A stretch of 59,281 nucleotides of DNA from Kitasatospora sp. GP82 (lineage in GTDB: Bacteria; Actinomycetota; Actinomycetes; Streptomycetales; Streptomycetaceae), in assembly GCF_029892105.1 (NCBI RefSeq), contig NZ_JARZAJ010000040.1, positions 1 through 59,281 on the forward strand, in the 5' to 3' direction. Positions 15,766-25,036 of the stretch are shown here, one piece after another; within the stretch, counting starts at the first letter, position 1; each line of letters starts with the position of its first letter. The position numbers and the translations under genes were made by a program. The notes under the pieces are model-generated. The model was given only the letters and a program-made list of their open reading frames with translations. It was not told where the DNA came from and did no database searches.

Positions 15766-18435
15766 ATGACGACTGGGGAGGCACTGTTGTCGGCACCAAC
15801 CCGTACCAGGCGATGGCTCACGATCTGCGCCATCACGGCCACGATGGGACTGATCGGTGTACCCGCCGGAGCGGCTCCCGGCGGCCACTCGGCGCTTCCG
15901 TTCGGCGCCCGCCAGCTGGACGCGAAAGCGCAGCGGAATGCACGGGCGGCGGCCGCGACGGGCGCGTTCCGTCCGGCGGGCCAGGGCAGCGGTGGTGAGG
16001 CGGACGAGATCCAGGAGGGCGCCGACCAGCGTGCCGAGGCCCGTACCTCGCCCGGTGCGGTCGCCCCGGGGGCCTTCGCCGCCGCCTGGGCGCAACTGCG
16101 CGCTCTGCCGCAGGCGGGCGGGGACTGGAAGCACCTCACCGGCCTGCCGTACGACTCGGACGATCCTCGGTACCGCGACATATCCTCCAACTCCAGTGCG
16201 GGCATGGGGAAGGTGACCGGCCGGATGGCCGCCGTCGCGGCAGACGACCACGGCACGGTGTACGCGGGCAGTGCGGGCGGCGGCGTCTGGCGTTCCACGA
16301 CCGGCGGCGGCCACTGGCAGCCCATCAGCGACAAGCTGCCCACCCAGGCCACCGGCGCGCTGGCCCTCGACGGCCGGGGCCGGCTGTGGCTGGGCACGGG
16401 TGAGGCGGTCACCAGCTCGGACGGGTATCTGGGGGCGGGCGTCTATGTGCTGGCCCACCCGGAGGACGGTCAGTTCAGCGCGCGCAGCCGGGTCGGCGGC
16501 GCCGAGCTGGACAGCACCACCATCCACGCCATCCGGTTCGGCGGCGACCGGGCCTGGGCCGCGACCAGCCAGGGTGTCTGGAGCCACTCGCTGAGTGATC
16601 TCTCCGGGCCGTGGCAGCTGGAGTTCGCACCCAACCCCGAATATCTGCACGGCGGTTCGAAGGCTGCCGACCCCAACGCGCCGTACAAGAACCTCACCAG
16701 CGACATCGCCATCGACCCGCGTGATCCCTCCAAGGTCGTCCTGGCCGTCGGCTGGCGTGGCGGCGACCCGAGCAACGGCTTCTACACGAAGGTGGACGGG
16801 AGTTGGCAGCGGCTCGGCGGCTCGCTCGGTGACCTGCCCTCCGGTGCCGCCGACGTCGGCAGCGTCACCTTCGCCCGCTCGGCGGACGGTTCGCGCTACT
16901 ACGCGATCGACCAGTCCCCCGCCCAGCAGGCGAGCGACCCGAACAGCGGTCTTGCGGGGATCTTCGTCTCCAAGTCCGGTTCCCCGCTGGGCCCGTGGAC
17001 CAGGATCGCCGACTACCACAAGCTCGCCGCCGCCGGTTCAGCGCTCACCCAGGCGGGTGATCAGCCGGGCCTTCAGTCCTGGTACGACCAGTCGCTCCAG
17101 GTGGACCCGACCAATCCGGACCACCTCTACGCCGGCCTCGAGGAGGTCTTCGAGACCACCGACGGCGGCGCGTCCTGGAAGACCGCCGGGCCGTACTGGA
17201 ACTTCACCTTCAGCTGCTGGAGCATCGACCCGCACAAGCAGAGCGGTGACTGCCCGCCCACCACACACCCCGACCAGCACGGCCTGGCGGTCGGAAGCTA
17301 CCACGGCCACCCGTATCTGATCGCGGGCAACGACGGTGGCCTGTACCGGCGTCCGCTGACCGGCCAGACCGACGCGAGCGGCCACGCCACCGACTGGACC
17401 TCGCTCAACGACGGCACCATCGACAGCCTCCAGTACTACTCCGTGGGCATCGGCAAGGACCCGTCCGGCCGGGGCGTGGCCGTCACCGGCGGACTCCAGG
17501 ACAACGGGCAGTCGATGCTGCGGCCGCACGACACGGTGATGGGCTCCAACTTCGGCGGCGACGGCGGCGACACGCTCACCGACCCGGCCAACGGCTGCAA
17601 CCTGGCCCAGGAGTACGTCTACCTGGCCATCCAGGTCACCCAGAACTGCGGGGTGAACGACGGTGCCTGGGCGACGGACCCGGGCAAGGCCACCTCGTGG
17701 AACGTCGCGCCGCCGGACAACGCACTCGGCGGTGCCGGTGCCCGCTTCATCGCCCCGCTCGGCGTGGACCTCGGGAACGACAACGCCTGGGTGGCAGGCG
17801 GGCGGCACGTCTGGGTGCAGAACCAGGGCTACGCGATCCGGTCGGGCAGCGCCTGGACCAGCGCGTACGACCTCGGCGACGGGCATGTGGCGACGGCGGT
17901 CGCGGCCTCCGGGGGCAAGGTGTACGCGGCCTGGTGCGGCCCCTGCAACAACCAGGGCTTCACCCGGGGCATCGCGGTCGGCAACGCGGACGGCACCGGC
18001 TGGCAGCAGCTCGCCCTGCCGGCCGACGGCCTGGTCCCCAACCGGTACCTCAGCGGGCTGACCATCGACCCGGCCGACCCCGCCCACGTCTACCTGGCGG
18101 TCAACGGCTTCTCCCGGCACTGGACGGAAGGGCCGGGCGCGGGCGTCGGGCATGTCTTCGAGACCAGGGACGCCGGGGCCCACTGGAGCGACATCTCGGC
18201 GAACCTGCCGGACGTCCCCGCCGACTCCCTGGCCGTCACCCCCGGCGGCGGTCTCGCCCTGGCGACGGACATCGGCGTCCTCTACCGCCCGGCCGGCCGC
18301 ACCGGCTGGCAGCGCCTCGGCGAACTCCCCGCCGTCGCGGTCGACCAGCTCAAGTTCGGCCCCGACGGCCGCCTCTACGCGGCCACCCACGGCCGCGGCC
18401 TGTGGGCACTACGGCTCGACGAGTCCGACTCCTAG
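15766..18435 (+). CDS. Secreted beta-propeller (BNR/sialidase-fold) protein
   Basis: 889-residue exported protein. The signal peptide is RTRRWLTICAITATMGLIGV with an AGAAPG cleavage site, near residues 12-36. The mature part has repeated propeller strands of the BNR/sortilin kind: GTVYAGSAGGGVWRSTTGGG, LWLGTGEAVTS, LYAGLEEVFETTDGGASW, HVFETRDAGAHWSDIS, LYAATHGRGLWAL. The Asp-box-like S/T-x-D-x-G-x-x-W appears several times. No sialidase catalytic triad can be traced, so hydrolase activity is not claimed; xyloglucanase-like or binding roles are possible. Start ATG 15766 gives the signal peptide directly. Tail-to-tail with the conservon. Confidence 0.8.
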   Translation: MTTGEALLSAPTRTRRWLTICAITATMGLIGVPAGAAPGGHSALPFGARQLDAKAQRNARAAAATGAFRPAGQGSGGEADEIQEGADQRAEARTSPGAVAPGAFAAAWAQLRALPQAGGDWKHLTGLPYDSDDPRYRDISSNSSAGMGKVTGRMAAVAADDHGTVYAGSAGGGVWRSTTGGGHWQPISDKLPTQATGALALDGRGRLWLGTGEAVTSSDGYLGAGVYVLAHPEDGQFSARSRVGGAELDSTTIHAIRFGGDRAWAATSQGVWSHSLSDLSGPWQLEFAPNPEYLHGGSKAADPNAPYKNLTSDIAIDPRDPSKVVLAVGWRGGDPSNGFYTKVDGSWQRLGGSLGDLPSGAADVGSVTFARSADGSRYYAIDQSPAQQASDPNSGLAGIFVSKSGSPLGPWTRIADYHKLAAAGSALTQAGDQPGLQSWYDQSLQVDPTNPDHLYAGLEEVFETTDGGASWKTAGPYWNFTFSCWSIDPHKQSGDCPPTTHPDQHGLAVGSYHGHPYLIAGNDGGLYRRPLTGQTDASGHATDWTSLNDGTIDSLQYYSVGIGKDPSGRGVAVTGGLQDNGQSMLRPHDTVMGSNFGGDGGDTLTDPANGCNLAQEYVYLAIQVTQNCGVNDGAWATDPGKATSWNVAPPDNALGGAGARFIAPLGVDLGNDNAWVAGGRHVWVQNQGYAIRSGSAWTSAYDLGDGHVATAVAASGGKVYAAWCGPCNNQGFTRGIAVGNADGTGWQQLALPADGLVPNRYLSGLTIDPADPAHVYLAVNGFSRHWTEGPGAGVGHVFETRDAGAHWSDISANLPDVPADSLAVTPGGGLALATDIGVLYRPAGRTGWQRLGELPAVAVDQLKFGPDGRLYAATHGRGLWALRLDESDS

Positions 18436-18465
18436 CCCGCCCCGGCCGGCCCCTGTCGCTCGCGG

Positions 18466-19692
18466 TCAGCGTGCCCGTACGGGGAGGGTGCGGACGCTGT
18501 TGCCGACGAAGGAGGGGATGGGGGCGGGCGCGGGGCCGTCCGCGAGGGCCAGGCTGGGGAAGCGTCCGAAGAGGCCGCGCAGGGCGGTCTCCGCCTCCAG
18601 CCGGGCCAGGCCGGAGCCGAGGCAGAAGTGCGGGCCGTGGCCGAGCGAGAGGTGCCTGCCCGGTTGGCGGGAGAGGTCGAAGCGGTCCGCGTCCGGGTAG
18701 TGCGCGTCGTCGCGTCCGGCGGCGGCGTAGGAGGCGAGCATCGCCTCGCCGCGCCGGATCAGCACCCCGCCCACCTCGATGTCCTCGGTGGCGTACCGCA
18801 GCGGGAACTGCCCCACCGGGGAGTCGTAGCGCAGGGTCTCCTCGACCACCGCCGACCACTCGTACGTCCCGTCCAGGACCTGCCGCAGCTGCTCGGGATG
18901 GGCGAGCAGCGCACGGACGGCATTGGTGATCAGGTTGAGCGTGGTCTCGTGCCCGGCCACCAGCATCAGCAGCAGGGTGCCGACCAGCTCCCGCTCGCTG
19001 AGCCGGTCGTCGACCTCGCGGGCGGCGATCAGCGCGGTGGTCAGGTCGTCGCCGGGTTCGGCGCGCTTGGCCTCGGCCAGGCCGCCCAGCAGGGCGTACA
19101 GGTCGGCCTGGGCGGCGATGGCCGCGTCCGGGGTGGCGGAGCTGCTGACCAGGGTGTCGGAGAGCGCGTGCAGTTCGTCCTGCTGCTGGGGCGGGAGGCC
19201 GAGCAGTTCGCCGATCACCTGCATCGGCAGCGGGTACGCGAAGTGCTTGCGCAGGTCGAACTCGCCGTCCAGCAGGGCCACCCGGTCCAGCAGGCGTTCG
19301 GTGAGCAGCTCGATCCGCGGCTGGAGCGCGGCGACCCGGCGCGGGGTGAACGCCTGGCTGACCAGGCCGCGCAGCCGTCGGTGGTCCTCGCCGTCCGCCG
19401 TGGTCATCCCCGGCACGGTGATGAAGTTGAGCAGCGGCCAGCCCTTGGGCAGACGGCCCTCGCGGAAGGTGTCCCAGAGCTGGGCGTTCTTGCCCACCCG
19501 GGGGTCGGCGAGCAGCTGCTGGAGGGTGTCGTGGTGGGTTATCGCCCAGACCACCACCCCGCCAGGGAGTTCCACCAGGACCGCCGGGCCGGCGGCGCGG
19601 AGCCGGGCGTTCTCGGTGTGCTGGTCGCCTCCGAAGGGGTCGAGCCGGACGGGGGCGGGGCGGGCATGGTCGAGGGTATCGGAGGTGTCCAT
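18466..19692 (-). CDS. cvnF: Cytochrome P450, last gene of the conservon
   Basis: 408-residue soluble P450. The I-helix is LMLVAGHETTLNLI, the ExxR motif is in EETLRYDSP, and the heme loop is SLGHGPHFCLGSGLARLE with Cys357, all canonical apart from Leu replacing the usual Phe. The gene begins inside the preceding P450 reading frame, a 154-bp overlap in another frame, so translation of the two may be linked. No obvious Shine-Dalgarno stands before ATG 19692. As in other conservons with two P450s it is presumed to act with the roadblock/GTPase complex. The substrate is unknown. Confidence 0.85.
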   Translation of the reverse strand: MDTSDTLDHARPAPVRLDPFGGDQHTENARLRAAGPAVLVELPGGVVVWAITHHDTLQQLLADPRVGKNAQLWDTFREGRLPKGWPLLNFITVPGMTTADGEDHRRLRGLVSQAFTPRRVAALQPRIELLTERLLDRVALLDGEFDLRKHFAYPLPMQVIGELLGLPPQQQDELHALSDTLVSSSATPDAAIAAQADLYALLGGLAEAKRAEPGDDLTTALIAAREVDDRLSERELVGTLLLMLVAGHETTLNLITNAVRALLAHPEQLRQVLDGTYEWSAVVEETLRYDSPVGQFPLRYATEDIEVGGVLIRRGEAMLASYAAAGRDDAHYPDADRFDLSRQPGRHLSLGHGPHFCLGSGLARLEAETALRGLFGRFPSLALADGPAPAPIPSFVGNSVRTLPVRAR

Positions 19693-20984
19693 ACGGGCCT
19701 TTCCGGGGCAGGGGTGCGGGGCGGGGTGAAGGCGCTGTAGAGCACCGGCAGGGACACCAGCGCTCGCGACCACGGCGACGGGCGCCAGGCCAGTTCGTGG
19801 GAGGGGACGGCGAGTTGGAGATCGGGAAGCCGGTGCAGCAGGGTCTCCACGGCGGTTTCCACGATCAGCCGGGCCGGGTGCTGGGCCGGGCAGACGTGCC
19901 GTCCCGCACCCCAGGCGAGGTGGGCGCGGTTGCCGCTGACGCCCTCGGGGCTCTGGACGGCCGGGTCGGCGTTGGCGGCGGCGAGGCCGAGGACCAGCAT
20001 GTCGCCCGCGTTGATGTACTGGCCGCCGAGGACGGTGTCGCCGGTGGCCCACCGGCCGGGGAAGTTCTGGGTGGGCGGGTCGCGCCAGAGCACCTCGTCC
20101 AGGGCGTCCGAGACGGTCAGCCGTCCGCCCGCGAGGGTCGCCCGGAAGCGCCGGTCGGTGAGCAGCAGGCGCAGAGTGTTCCCGGTCCAGTTGATGCTGG
20201 TCTCGTTGCCCGCGACCAGGATCACCACCAGGTGGTGCACCGCCTCCTCGTCGGTCAGCCGGGCCGGGTGGGCCAGCAGCCAGGAGGTGAGGTCGGCACC
20301 GGGCGTGGCCCGGCAGCGGCGGACCAGGTCGACCAGGATGGCCTGGAACTCGGCGTTCGCCCGTACCGACTTCTCGCTGCTGTCCACGAAGTGGCTGATC
20401 AGCTCGATGAGATGGGGTCCCGCCTCGGAGGGCAGGCCGAGCAGCTGGGTGAAGACCAGCAGCGGCAGGCGGCGGGCGTACTGGGCGACCAGGTCGGCGG
20501 TGCCGTCCGGACCCCAGCTGTCGATCAGGGCGTTGGCGGCGTTCTCGGTCATCTGACGCAGCTGCCGGTGGTCGATCCGGGCCAGGGTGTCGGCGACCGC
20601 GCCGCGCAGCCGCTGGTGTTCGGCGCCGTCCAGGTTGAGCAGGGTGGGTCGCCAGGAGGTCATCGGCAGCAGGCGCGAGTCGGGCTTGAGCCGGCCCTCC
20701 TGCGGTATTCGCCAGCGACGCGAGTCCTTGGAGAACAGCTGCTCGTTGCGGGTGAGTTCGAGCAGTTCGGCGTAGCCGAGCACCAGCCAGGCCTCGACCC
20801 CGGGTTCGAGCTCGATCGGCGCGACCGCGCCGTGCTCCTCCCGCATCCTGGCGTAGAGGCCGTGCGGGTCGTCCGAGACCGAGGAGCCGTAGAGCGGTAC
20901 GGTGCCCAGCTTTCCGTGCATCGGGCAGCCGGGCGGCGGGACCTGGGCCCCGGGAACCTGGGTGTCCGGCTGGGGAGTTGTCAT
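19539..20984 (-). CDS. cvnE: Conservon cytochrome P450, RarE-like
   Basis: 481-residue P450. The I-helix is VILVAGNETSINW. The heme loop is LAWGAGRHVCPAQ, where the residue two after Cys is Ala instead of the usual Gly. The ExxR position reads EVLWR, so the Arg is displaced by one. These departures occur in conservon P450s such as RarE as I remember them. The ATG overlaps the GTPase stop by four bases. The C-terminus extends about 50 Pro/Ser-rich residues past the normal end and overlaps the start of the next P450. Confidence 0.85.
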   Translation of the reverse strand: MTTPQPDTQVPGAQVPPPGCPMHGKLGTVPLYGSSVSDDPHGLYARMREEHGAVAPIELEPGVEAWLVLGYAELLELTRNEQLFSKDSRRWRIPQEGRLKPDSRLLPMTSWRPTLLNLDGAEHQRLRGAVADTLARIDHRQLRQMTENAANALIDSWGPDGTADLVAQYARRLPLLVFTQLLGLPSEAGPHLIELISHFVDSSEKSVRANAEFQAILVDLVRRCRATPGADLTSWLLAHPARLTDEEAVHHLVVILVAGNETSINWTGNTLRLLLTDRRFRATLAGGRLTVSDALDEVLWRDPPTQNFPGRWATGDTVLGGQYINAGDMLVLGLAAANADPAVQSPEGVSGNRAHLAWGAGRHVCPAQHPARLIVETAVETLLHRLPDLQLAVPSHELAWRPSPWSRALVSLPVLYSAFTPPRTPAPERPVWTPPIPSTMPAPPPSGSTPSEATSTPRTPGSAPPARRSWWNSLAGWWSGR

Positions 20985-21583
20985 GGCTGGGGCTCCAGGA
21001 CTGCGGTGGCGTGCAGGTGGTCGACGAAGTCGATCAGGACGTCGTACGCGCCCTGGCGGTCCCGGGCGTCACAGGCGAGGATCGGCACCTCGGGCAGCAG
21101 GTCGAGCGAGGCGCGCAGCTCGTCCTCGGGGTAGTCGGGGGTGTCGGGGAAGGTGTTGACGGCCACCGCGAAGGGGATCTGCTGCTCCTCCAGTTGCCCG
21201 AGCACATCGAAGCTCTCCTCGATCCGCCGGGCGTCGACCAGGGCGATCGCGCCGAGCGCCCCGCGCGAGAGGTCCTCCCACAGGGGCCAGAACCGCTGCT
21301 GGCCCGGTGTCCCGAAGAGATAGAGCGCGAGGCGCGGGTTGAGCGTGATCCGGCCGAAGTCCAGGGCGACCGTGGTGGTGGTCTTCTCGGGCCGGCCGGT
21401 GAGGTCGTCCACGTCCGCCCCTGCGGCGGTCATGGTCTCCTCGGTGCGCAGTGGCGAGATCTCGCTCAGCGAGCCGACCAGGGTGGTCTTGCCCACCCCG
21501 AACGGACCGGTGACCAGGATCTTCACGGCGCCCTGCACGGTGGACGGCAGGTAGACGGGCTCAGCGGAGTTGGCGGAGGCCAA
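20981..21583 (-). CDS. cvnD: Conservon small GTPase (CvnD)
   Basis: 200-residue Ras-like/MglA-type GTP-binding protein. The P-loop is TGPFGVGKTTL at residues 25-35, switch II is LFGTPGQQRFW, and there is an NTF-type base-recognition site in AVNTFPDTPD followed by LACDARD. Works with the roadblock protein (CvnB), DUF742 protein (CvnC) and sensor (CvnA) as a membrane signalling complex, by analogy with S. coelicolor Cvn9 (Rar). The N-terminus overlaps the DUF742 gene by 23 bp. Confidence 0.93.
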   Translation of the reverse strand: MASANSAEPVYLPSTVQGAVKILVTGPFGVGKTTLVGSLSEISPLRTEETMTAAGADVDDLTGRPEKTTTTVALDFGRITLNPRLALYLFGTPGQQRFWPLWEDLSRGALGAIALVDARRIEESFDVLGQLEEQQIPFAVAVNTFPDTPDYPEDELRASLDLLPEVPILACDARDRQGAYDVLIDFVDHLHATAVLEPQP

Positions 21584-21944
21584 CTAGCACCTCTTCCAGG
21601 AGGGTTGCGGGCAGGAGATTGGCCTGCCGTACGGGTGGGACTACGGGGGGCAGGACCTGGACGGCGCCGAGGTCCCAGAGGTCGCCGACCAGCACCTTGA
21701 CCACGCCGAGCGGCAGGCCGAGGTGGGCGGCGACCTCGGCGACGGAGAGCAACTCCCGGCAGAGCTTCAGGATTCGGCGCTGCTCCCGGTTCAACGTGGC
21801 TTCGTCGTCGAGGAGTTCGCCGAGCTCGGCCTCGGGGACGGCACTGACCAGGCTCTCCAGCGCCAGTTCCTCCAGCGCCTGGACGTTGGGGCTGGGCCGG
21901 CTGCGGCCTCCGGTGATCACATACGGCCGGACGGGTCCGTTCAA
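21561..21944 (-). CDS. cvnC: Conservon DUF742 protein (CvnC)
   Basis: 127 residues starting NGPVRPYVITGGRSRPS, the DUF742 signature. A winged-helix-like body follows (LNREQRRILKLCRELLSVAE, then VAAHLGLPLGVVKVLVGDL) and a VLPP-rich C-terminus. The predicted DNA-binding-like fold is thought to bridge the roadblock protein and GTPase. Four-base overlap with cvnB and 23-base overlap with cvnD place it in one operon. Confidence 0.93.
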   Translation of the reverse strand: MNGPVRPYVITGGRSRPSPNVQALEELALESLVSAVPEAELGELLDDEATLNREQRRILKLCRELLSVAEVAAHLGLPLGVVKVLVGDLWDLGAVQVLPPVVPPVRQANLLPATLLEEVLVGLRQLR

Positions 21945-22354
21945 CGCAGCCCCCCTGCGCCGTGCTCCACCCGGGGCGGGCTGGTCAGGTGGGTGCCGAT
22001 CCGCTCGACCAGCACCTGCATCTGGTACGCCACCAGACCCGCGTCCACGGCCTCGCCGGTCACCACGGCCAGGTGGGCGCCCGCCCCGGCGGCCACGACG
22101 AACAGATAGCCGCCGCCGTACTCGATGATGATCTGCCGGGTGCTGCTCTGGTGGCCGCCGAAACCCTGTGCCACCCCACGGGCCAGCGACTGGAGTCCGG
22201 AGCAGGCGGCGGCCAGGCGCTCCGCGTCGTCGCGGGCGATCCGCTCGCTGCGGCCGATCTCCAGGCCGTCGTTGGACACCACGACGGCGTGCTGCACCTC
22301 GGGAACGCCGACGATGTCTGCCAGCAGCCAGCCGAGGTCAGGAGTGGTGGTCAT
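21941..22354 (-). CDS. cvnB: Conservon roadblock/LC7 protein (CvnB)
   Basis: 137-residue roadblock domain protein: LGWLLADIVGVPEVQHAVVVSNDGLEI, a central helix LAAACSGLQSLARGVAQGF, then GYLFVVAAGAGAHLAVV. Roadblock proteins regulate or scaffold small GTPases, here CvnD. Overlaps the end of the sensor gene by 17 bp and cvnC by 4 bp. Confidence 0.93.
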   Translation of the reverse strand: MTTTPDLGWLLADIVGVPEVQHAVVVSNDGLEIGRSERIARDDAERLAAACSGLQSLARGVAQGFGGHQSSTRQIIIEYGGGYLFVVAAGAGAHLAVVTGEAVDAGLVAYQMQVLVERIGTHLTSPPRVEHGAGGLR

Positions 22355-23687
22355 GGAAGTCTCCGAAGTGCTGGGGGGTTTGGGGGGAAAGGGGGAAGAA
22401 GTCGTCGTTCCGAGGGCCCGGACCGTCCGGCCGGGGCTGCTGCCGGGCCGCTGAACGGCCGCTGGCGGTACCGGCCTGGAAGAGAGACATGAAGGTCTGC
22501 GCGTCGCGTGCGGAGCGCGGCGGCACCGGGGCCTCGGCCGGGCCGGCGGCGGGCGCGGGCCCGGCCGCGCCCCGCCGGTTCACCCGGCGCGGCAGCCCGC
22601 CGGGCGGGGGCGAGGGGGACGGCACGTGCTCGGCCGGCGAGATCCGCTGCTGTGCCGGGACCCGTTCGTGTGCCGGGGCCCAGTCCTGCTCCGGAGCCCG
22701 CTCCACCGGCGGGACCTGGCCCGGTGCGGCACCGGGGGCCGCTCCCGCAGTGGCTCCGAACCCGAAGTCGTCCATGCTCCGGCCGCCGCCGGCGGGTGTG
22801 GGCAGCGGCTCGGTGAGCAGCGGTGTCGGCAGCAGCACCACGACGCGCACCCCGCCGTAGGGCGACGGGGCGGAGCTGAGGGTGACCCGGAAGCCGTACT
22901 GCTCGGCCAGCCGGCCGACCGCCGCGAGCCCCAGCTGCGGTACTTCGCCGAGCCGGGAGACCTCCATCGTGGTGCCCCCGGCCAGCGCTGCGGCGGCCTT
23001 CTCGACGGCGTACTCGGGCATGCCGACGCCGGCGTCGTCGATCTCGATCACCGCGCCGTTGTGCACCGGCATCAGGGTGACGTGGACCTGGGTGCTCGGC
23101 GGGGAGTAGCGGGTGGCGTTGTCGAGGAGCTCGGCGATGGCGTGGATCAGCGCCTCGGCGGCGGCGCCGACCACGGCGGTCTCGATCCGGCTGCGGATCA
23201 CCACGCGCTGGAAGGGCAGGATGCGGGACTGGGCGCCGCGCACCACGTCCTCCAGGGCCACCGGTTCGGGCCAGTGCCGGCCGGCCCGCGCGCCGCACAG
23301 GACGGCCAGTGTCTGGGCCAGGCGGGCCTGTTGGGCGGCGGCGTGGTCGGCCTTGAGCAGCCCCTCCAGCAGGGCGGGGTCGTCGTGGCGCCGTTCCATC
23401 TCGTCGAGACCGGCCTGCTGGTCGTGGGCCATGACCAGAATGCGGCGGGCGACGCTGAGGAAGGCCCGGCGGGTGGACGCGTTGAGCTCCTGCTCGTGCT
23501 GGACGGCCGCGTGCTCGCTGCTGCGGCGTTCCGCCTCGGCCTGGAACTGTGCGCGCAGGGCGGTGAACTCCTGCTCCTGCGCGTCGAGTCGCGCCTGGAG
23601 GGTACGGCTGACCGCGCGGTACCGGGCGGCGGCCAGCAGGGAGAGGACGGCGAGCACGCCGGCAGCCGAACCGCACCACTGAGTCAT
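22338..23687 (-). CDS. cvnA: Conservon sensor histidine-kinase-like ATPase (CvnA)
   Basis: About 449 residues. One N-terminal membrane segment (SAAGVLAVLSLLAAA) is followed by a coiled-coil linker (LDAQEQEFTALRAQFQAEAE). The HATPase_c domain has the N-box ELLDNATRYSPP, the G1 box DDAGVGM and a G2-like region. No canonical H-box histidine motif is apparent, as usual for CvnA proteins. The C-terminal 130 residues are Pro/Ala/Gly-rich low complexity. Start ATG 23687 is nominal; GTG 23693 two codons upstream is equally possible and neither has a strong ribosome site. First gene of the conservon operon. Confidence 0.88.
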   Translation of the reverse strand: MTQWCGSAAGVLAVLSLLAAARYRAVSRTLQARLDAQEQEFTALRAQFQAEAERRSSEHAAVQHEQELNASTRRAFLSVARRILVMAHDQQAGLDEMERRHDDPALLEGLLKADHAAAQQARLAQTLAVLCGARAGRHWPEPVALEDVVRGAQSRILPFQRVVIRSRIETAVVGAAAEALIHAIAELLDNATRYSPPSTQVHVTLMPVHNGAVIEIDDAGVGMPEYAVEKAAAALAGGTTMEVSRLGEVPQLGLAAVGRLAEQYGFRVTLSSAPSPYGGVRVVVLLPTPLLTEPLPTPAGGGRSMDDFGFGATAGAAPGAAPGQVPPVERAPEQDWAPAHERVPAQQRISPAEHVPSPSPPPGGLPRRVNRRGAAGPAPAAGPAEAPVPPRSARDAQTFMSLFQAGTASGRSAARQQPRPDGPGPRNDDFFPLSPQTPQHFGDFHDHHS

Positions 23688-23728
23688 CGTCACGCGGGGA
23701 TTCTAGGGGGATGATCCTACGTATGTGT

Positions 23729-23745
23729 GAACGTATCTGACGTTC
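23729..23745. promoter_or_regulatory. Perfect inverted repeat in the conservon promoter
   Basis: GAACGT-N5-ACGTTC lies about 40 bp upstream of cvnA. A possible -10 (TAGGAT, minus strand, 23714-23719) places the palindrome over the -35 region, so a repressor or activator site is plausible. Inference only. Confidence 0.45.
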
Positions 23746-23902
23746 AGTGATCTGATCCCGACATTTCTGCTGCTGAGCGGCTCGGGAAAGGTCTCAATTT
23801 GGCCGAATCGGGCTGCCATTCATCTTCTGGTCATCCCAAATCCGGTTACCTGTCGGTAATTTCGGTTTTCGTGCCGATCCGGTGGGGCGGCGGTGATCGG
23901 GC

Positions 23903-25036
23903 TCAGCTGCCCGCGCCGAGGCGCTGGACGATCACCAGGGTCCGGTCGTCGGCGACGTTCCGGGCGAGTGTCCGCAGGAGTTCTCGTGCCGGGTCGGCGG
24001 CGCTGCCGTACCGCAGCAGCGGGGCGGCCGCCGTCAGCAGCCGGTCGATGCCCTGGTCGATGTCCTCGCCGGGGACCTCCACCAGACCGTCGCTGTAGAG
24101 CAGCAGCGAGTCGCCGTGCGCCAGTCGCCCGGTGGCCGCCGGGTACTGCGTCCCGCCGAAGATGCCCAGCGCGGGGCCGGGTTCGCCGCGCAGCGCCCAA
24201 CGGCCGCCGTTCGCGCGGTGGTAGTGCCCGGCGGGCGGGTGTCCGGCGGTGAACAGCCGGTACCGGCCGGTGGAGGGGGCGAGCGCGAGATGGATGGCGG
24301 TGGCGAACTCGTCGTCCCAGTCCAGCCGGGAGAGATAGTCGTTGGCCCGGGGCAGGAAGGTCTCGGGCGGTACGGAGCCGAGCAGTACCGCGAAGGCTCC
24401 GGAGAGGTGCATGGACCGCGCGGCCGCCCGGCTGCCCTTGCCCGAGACGTCCACCAGGACGATCTCCAGCAGGTCCCGGTCGGGGCGGTGCGAGGAGAGC
24501 AGGAAGTCACCGGCGAAGAACGTGCCGCTGACCGGGGAGATGGCCCGGTGGAAACGCCAGTCCAGCAGCCGTTCGGGGAGCCGGCCGAGGGCCCGGGTGC
24601 GTTCGGAGAGCTCCAGCAGCATCGAGCCGCCCCGGGTGCCGCGCAGGCCGAGCCGAGTGCGGTGGTACGACATCAGCGCGCTGATCACCGCCGCCACCAC
24701 GACCACGACGGCCGAGCCGGGCCGCAGCCCGTACGGGACGCGCAGCAGCCAGTCGGCGGTCAGTCCGAGCCCGATGGGGATCAGCAGTACCAGCAACAGC
24801 CGGATGTGCAGCACGAAGCCGCCGAAGAGCAGCGGCAGGATCAGGGCGGAGGGCGGGCATTCGTCGGGCGAGGCGATGGCCAGGACGGTGAGCAGCACGG
24901 CGAGTACGGCCAGCAGGGCCAGCGCCGTCCGTTCGGCCCGCGGGTCGCCGTCCTGGAGTTTGCTCTGCCAGCGGCCGAAGGAGCCTCGCCGCAGCCGTCC
25001 GGCCAGTTGCCGTGCCACCGTGGTGACTGCGGGCAC
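23903..25036 (-). CDS. Membrane-anchored PP2C (SpoIIE-type) phosphatase
   Basis: 377-residue Ser/Thr phosphatase. Three or four N-terminal membrane segments (LALLAVLAVLLTVLAIAS, LLLVLLIPIGLGLTADWLL, SAVVVVVAAVISALMS) are followed by a SpoIIE domain with GTFFAGDFLL, VDVSGKGSRAAARS, FTAGHPPAGHY, LYSDGLVEVPGEDID and the final DDRTLVIVQR. The acidic metal ligands of PP2C are present. Such proteins usually dephosphorylate anti-sigma-factor antagonists. It lies 209 bp upstream of the conservon in the same direction, possibly separately transcribed. Confidence 0.88.
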   Translation of the reverse strand: MPAVTTVARQLAGRLRRGSFGRWQSKLQDGDPRAERTALALLAVLAVLLTVLAIASPDECPPSALILPLLFGGFVLHIRLLLVLLIPIGLGLTADWLLRVPYGLRPGSAVVVVVAAVISALMSYHRTRLGLRGTRGGSMLLELSERTRALGRLPERLLDWRFHRAISPVSGTFFAGDFLLSSHRPDRDLLEIVLVDVSGKGSRAAARSMHLSGAFAVLLGSVPPETFLPRANDYLSRLDWDDEFATAIHLALAPSTGRYRLFTAGHPPAGHYHRANGGRWALRGEPGPALGIFGGTQYPAATGRLAHGDSLLLYSDGLVEVPGEDIDQGIDRLLTAAAPLLRYGSAADPARELLRTLARNVADDRTLVIVQRLGAGS

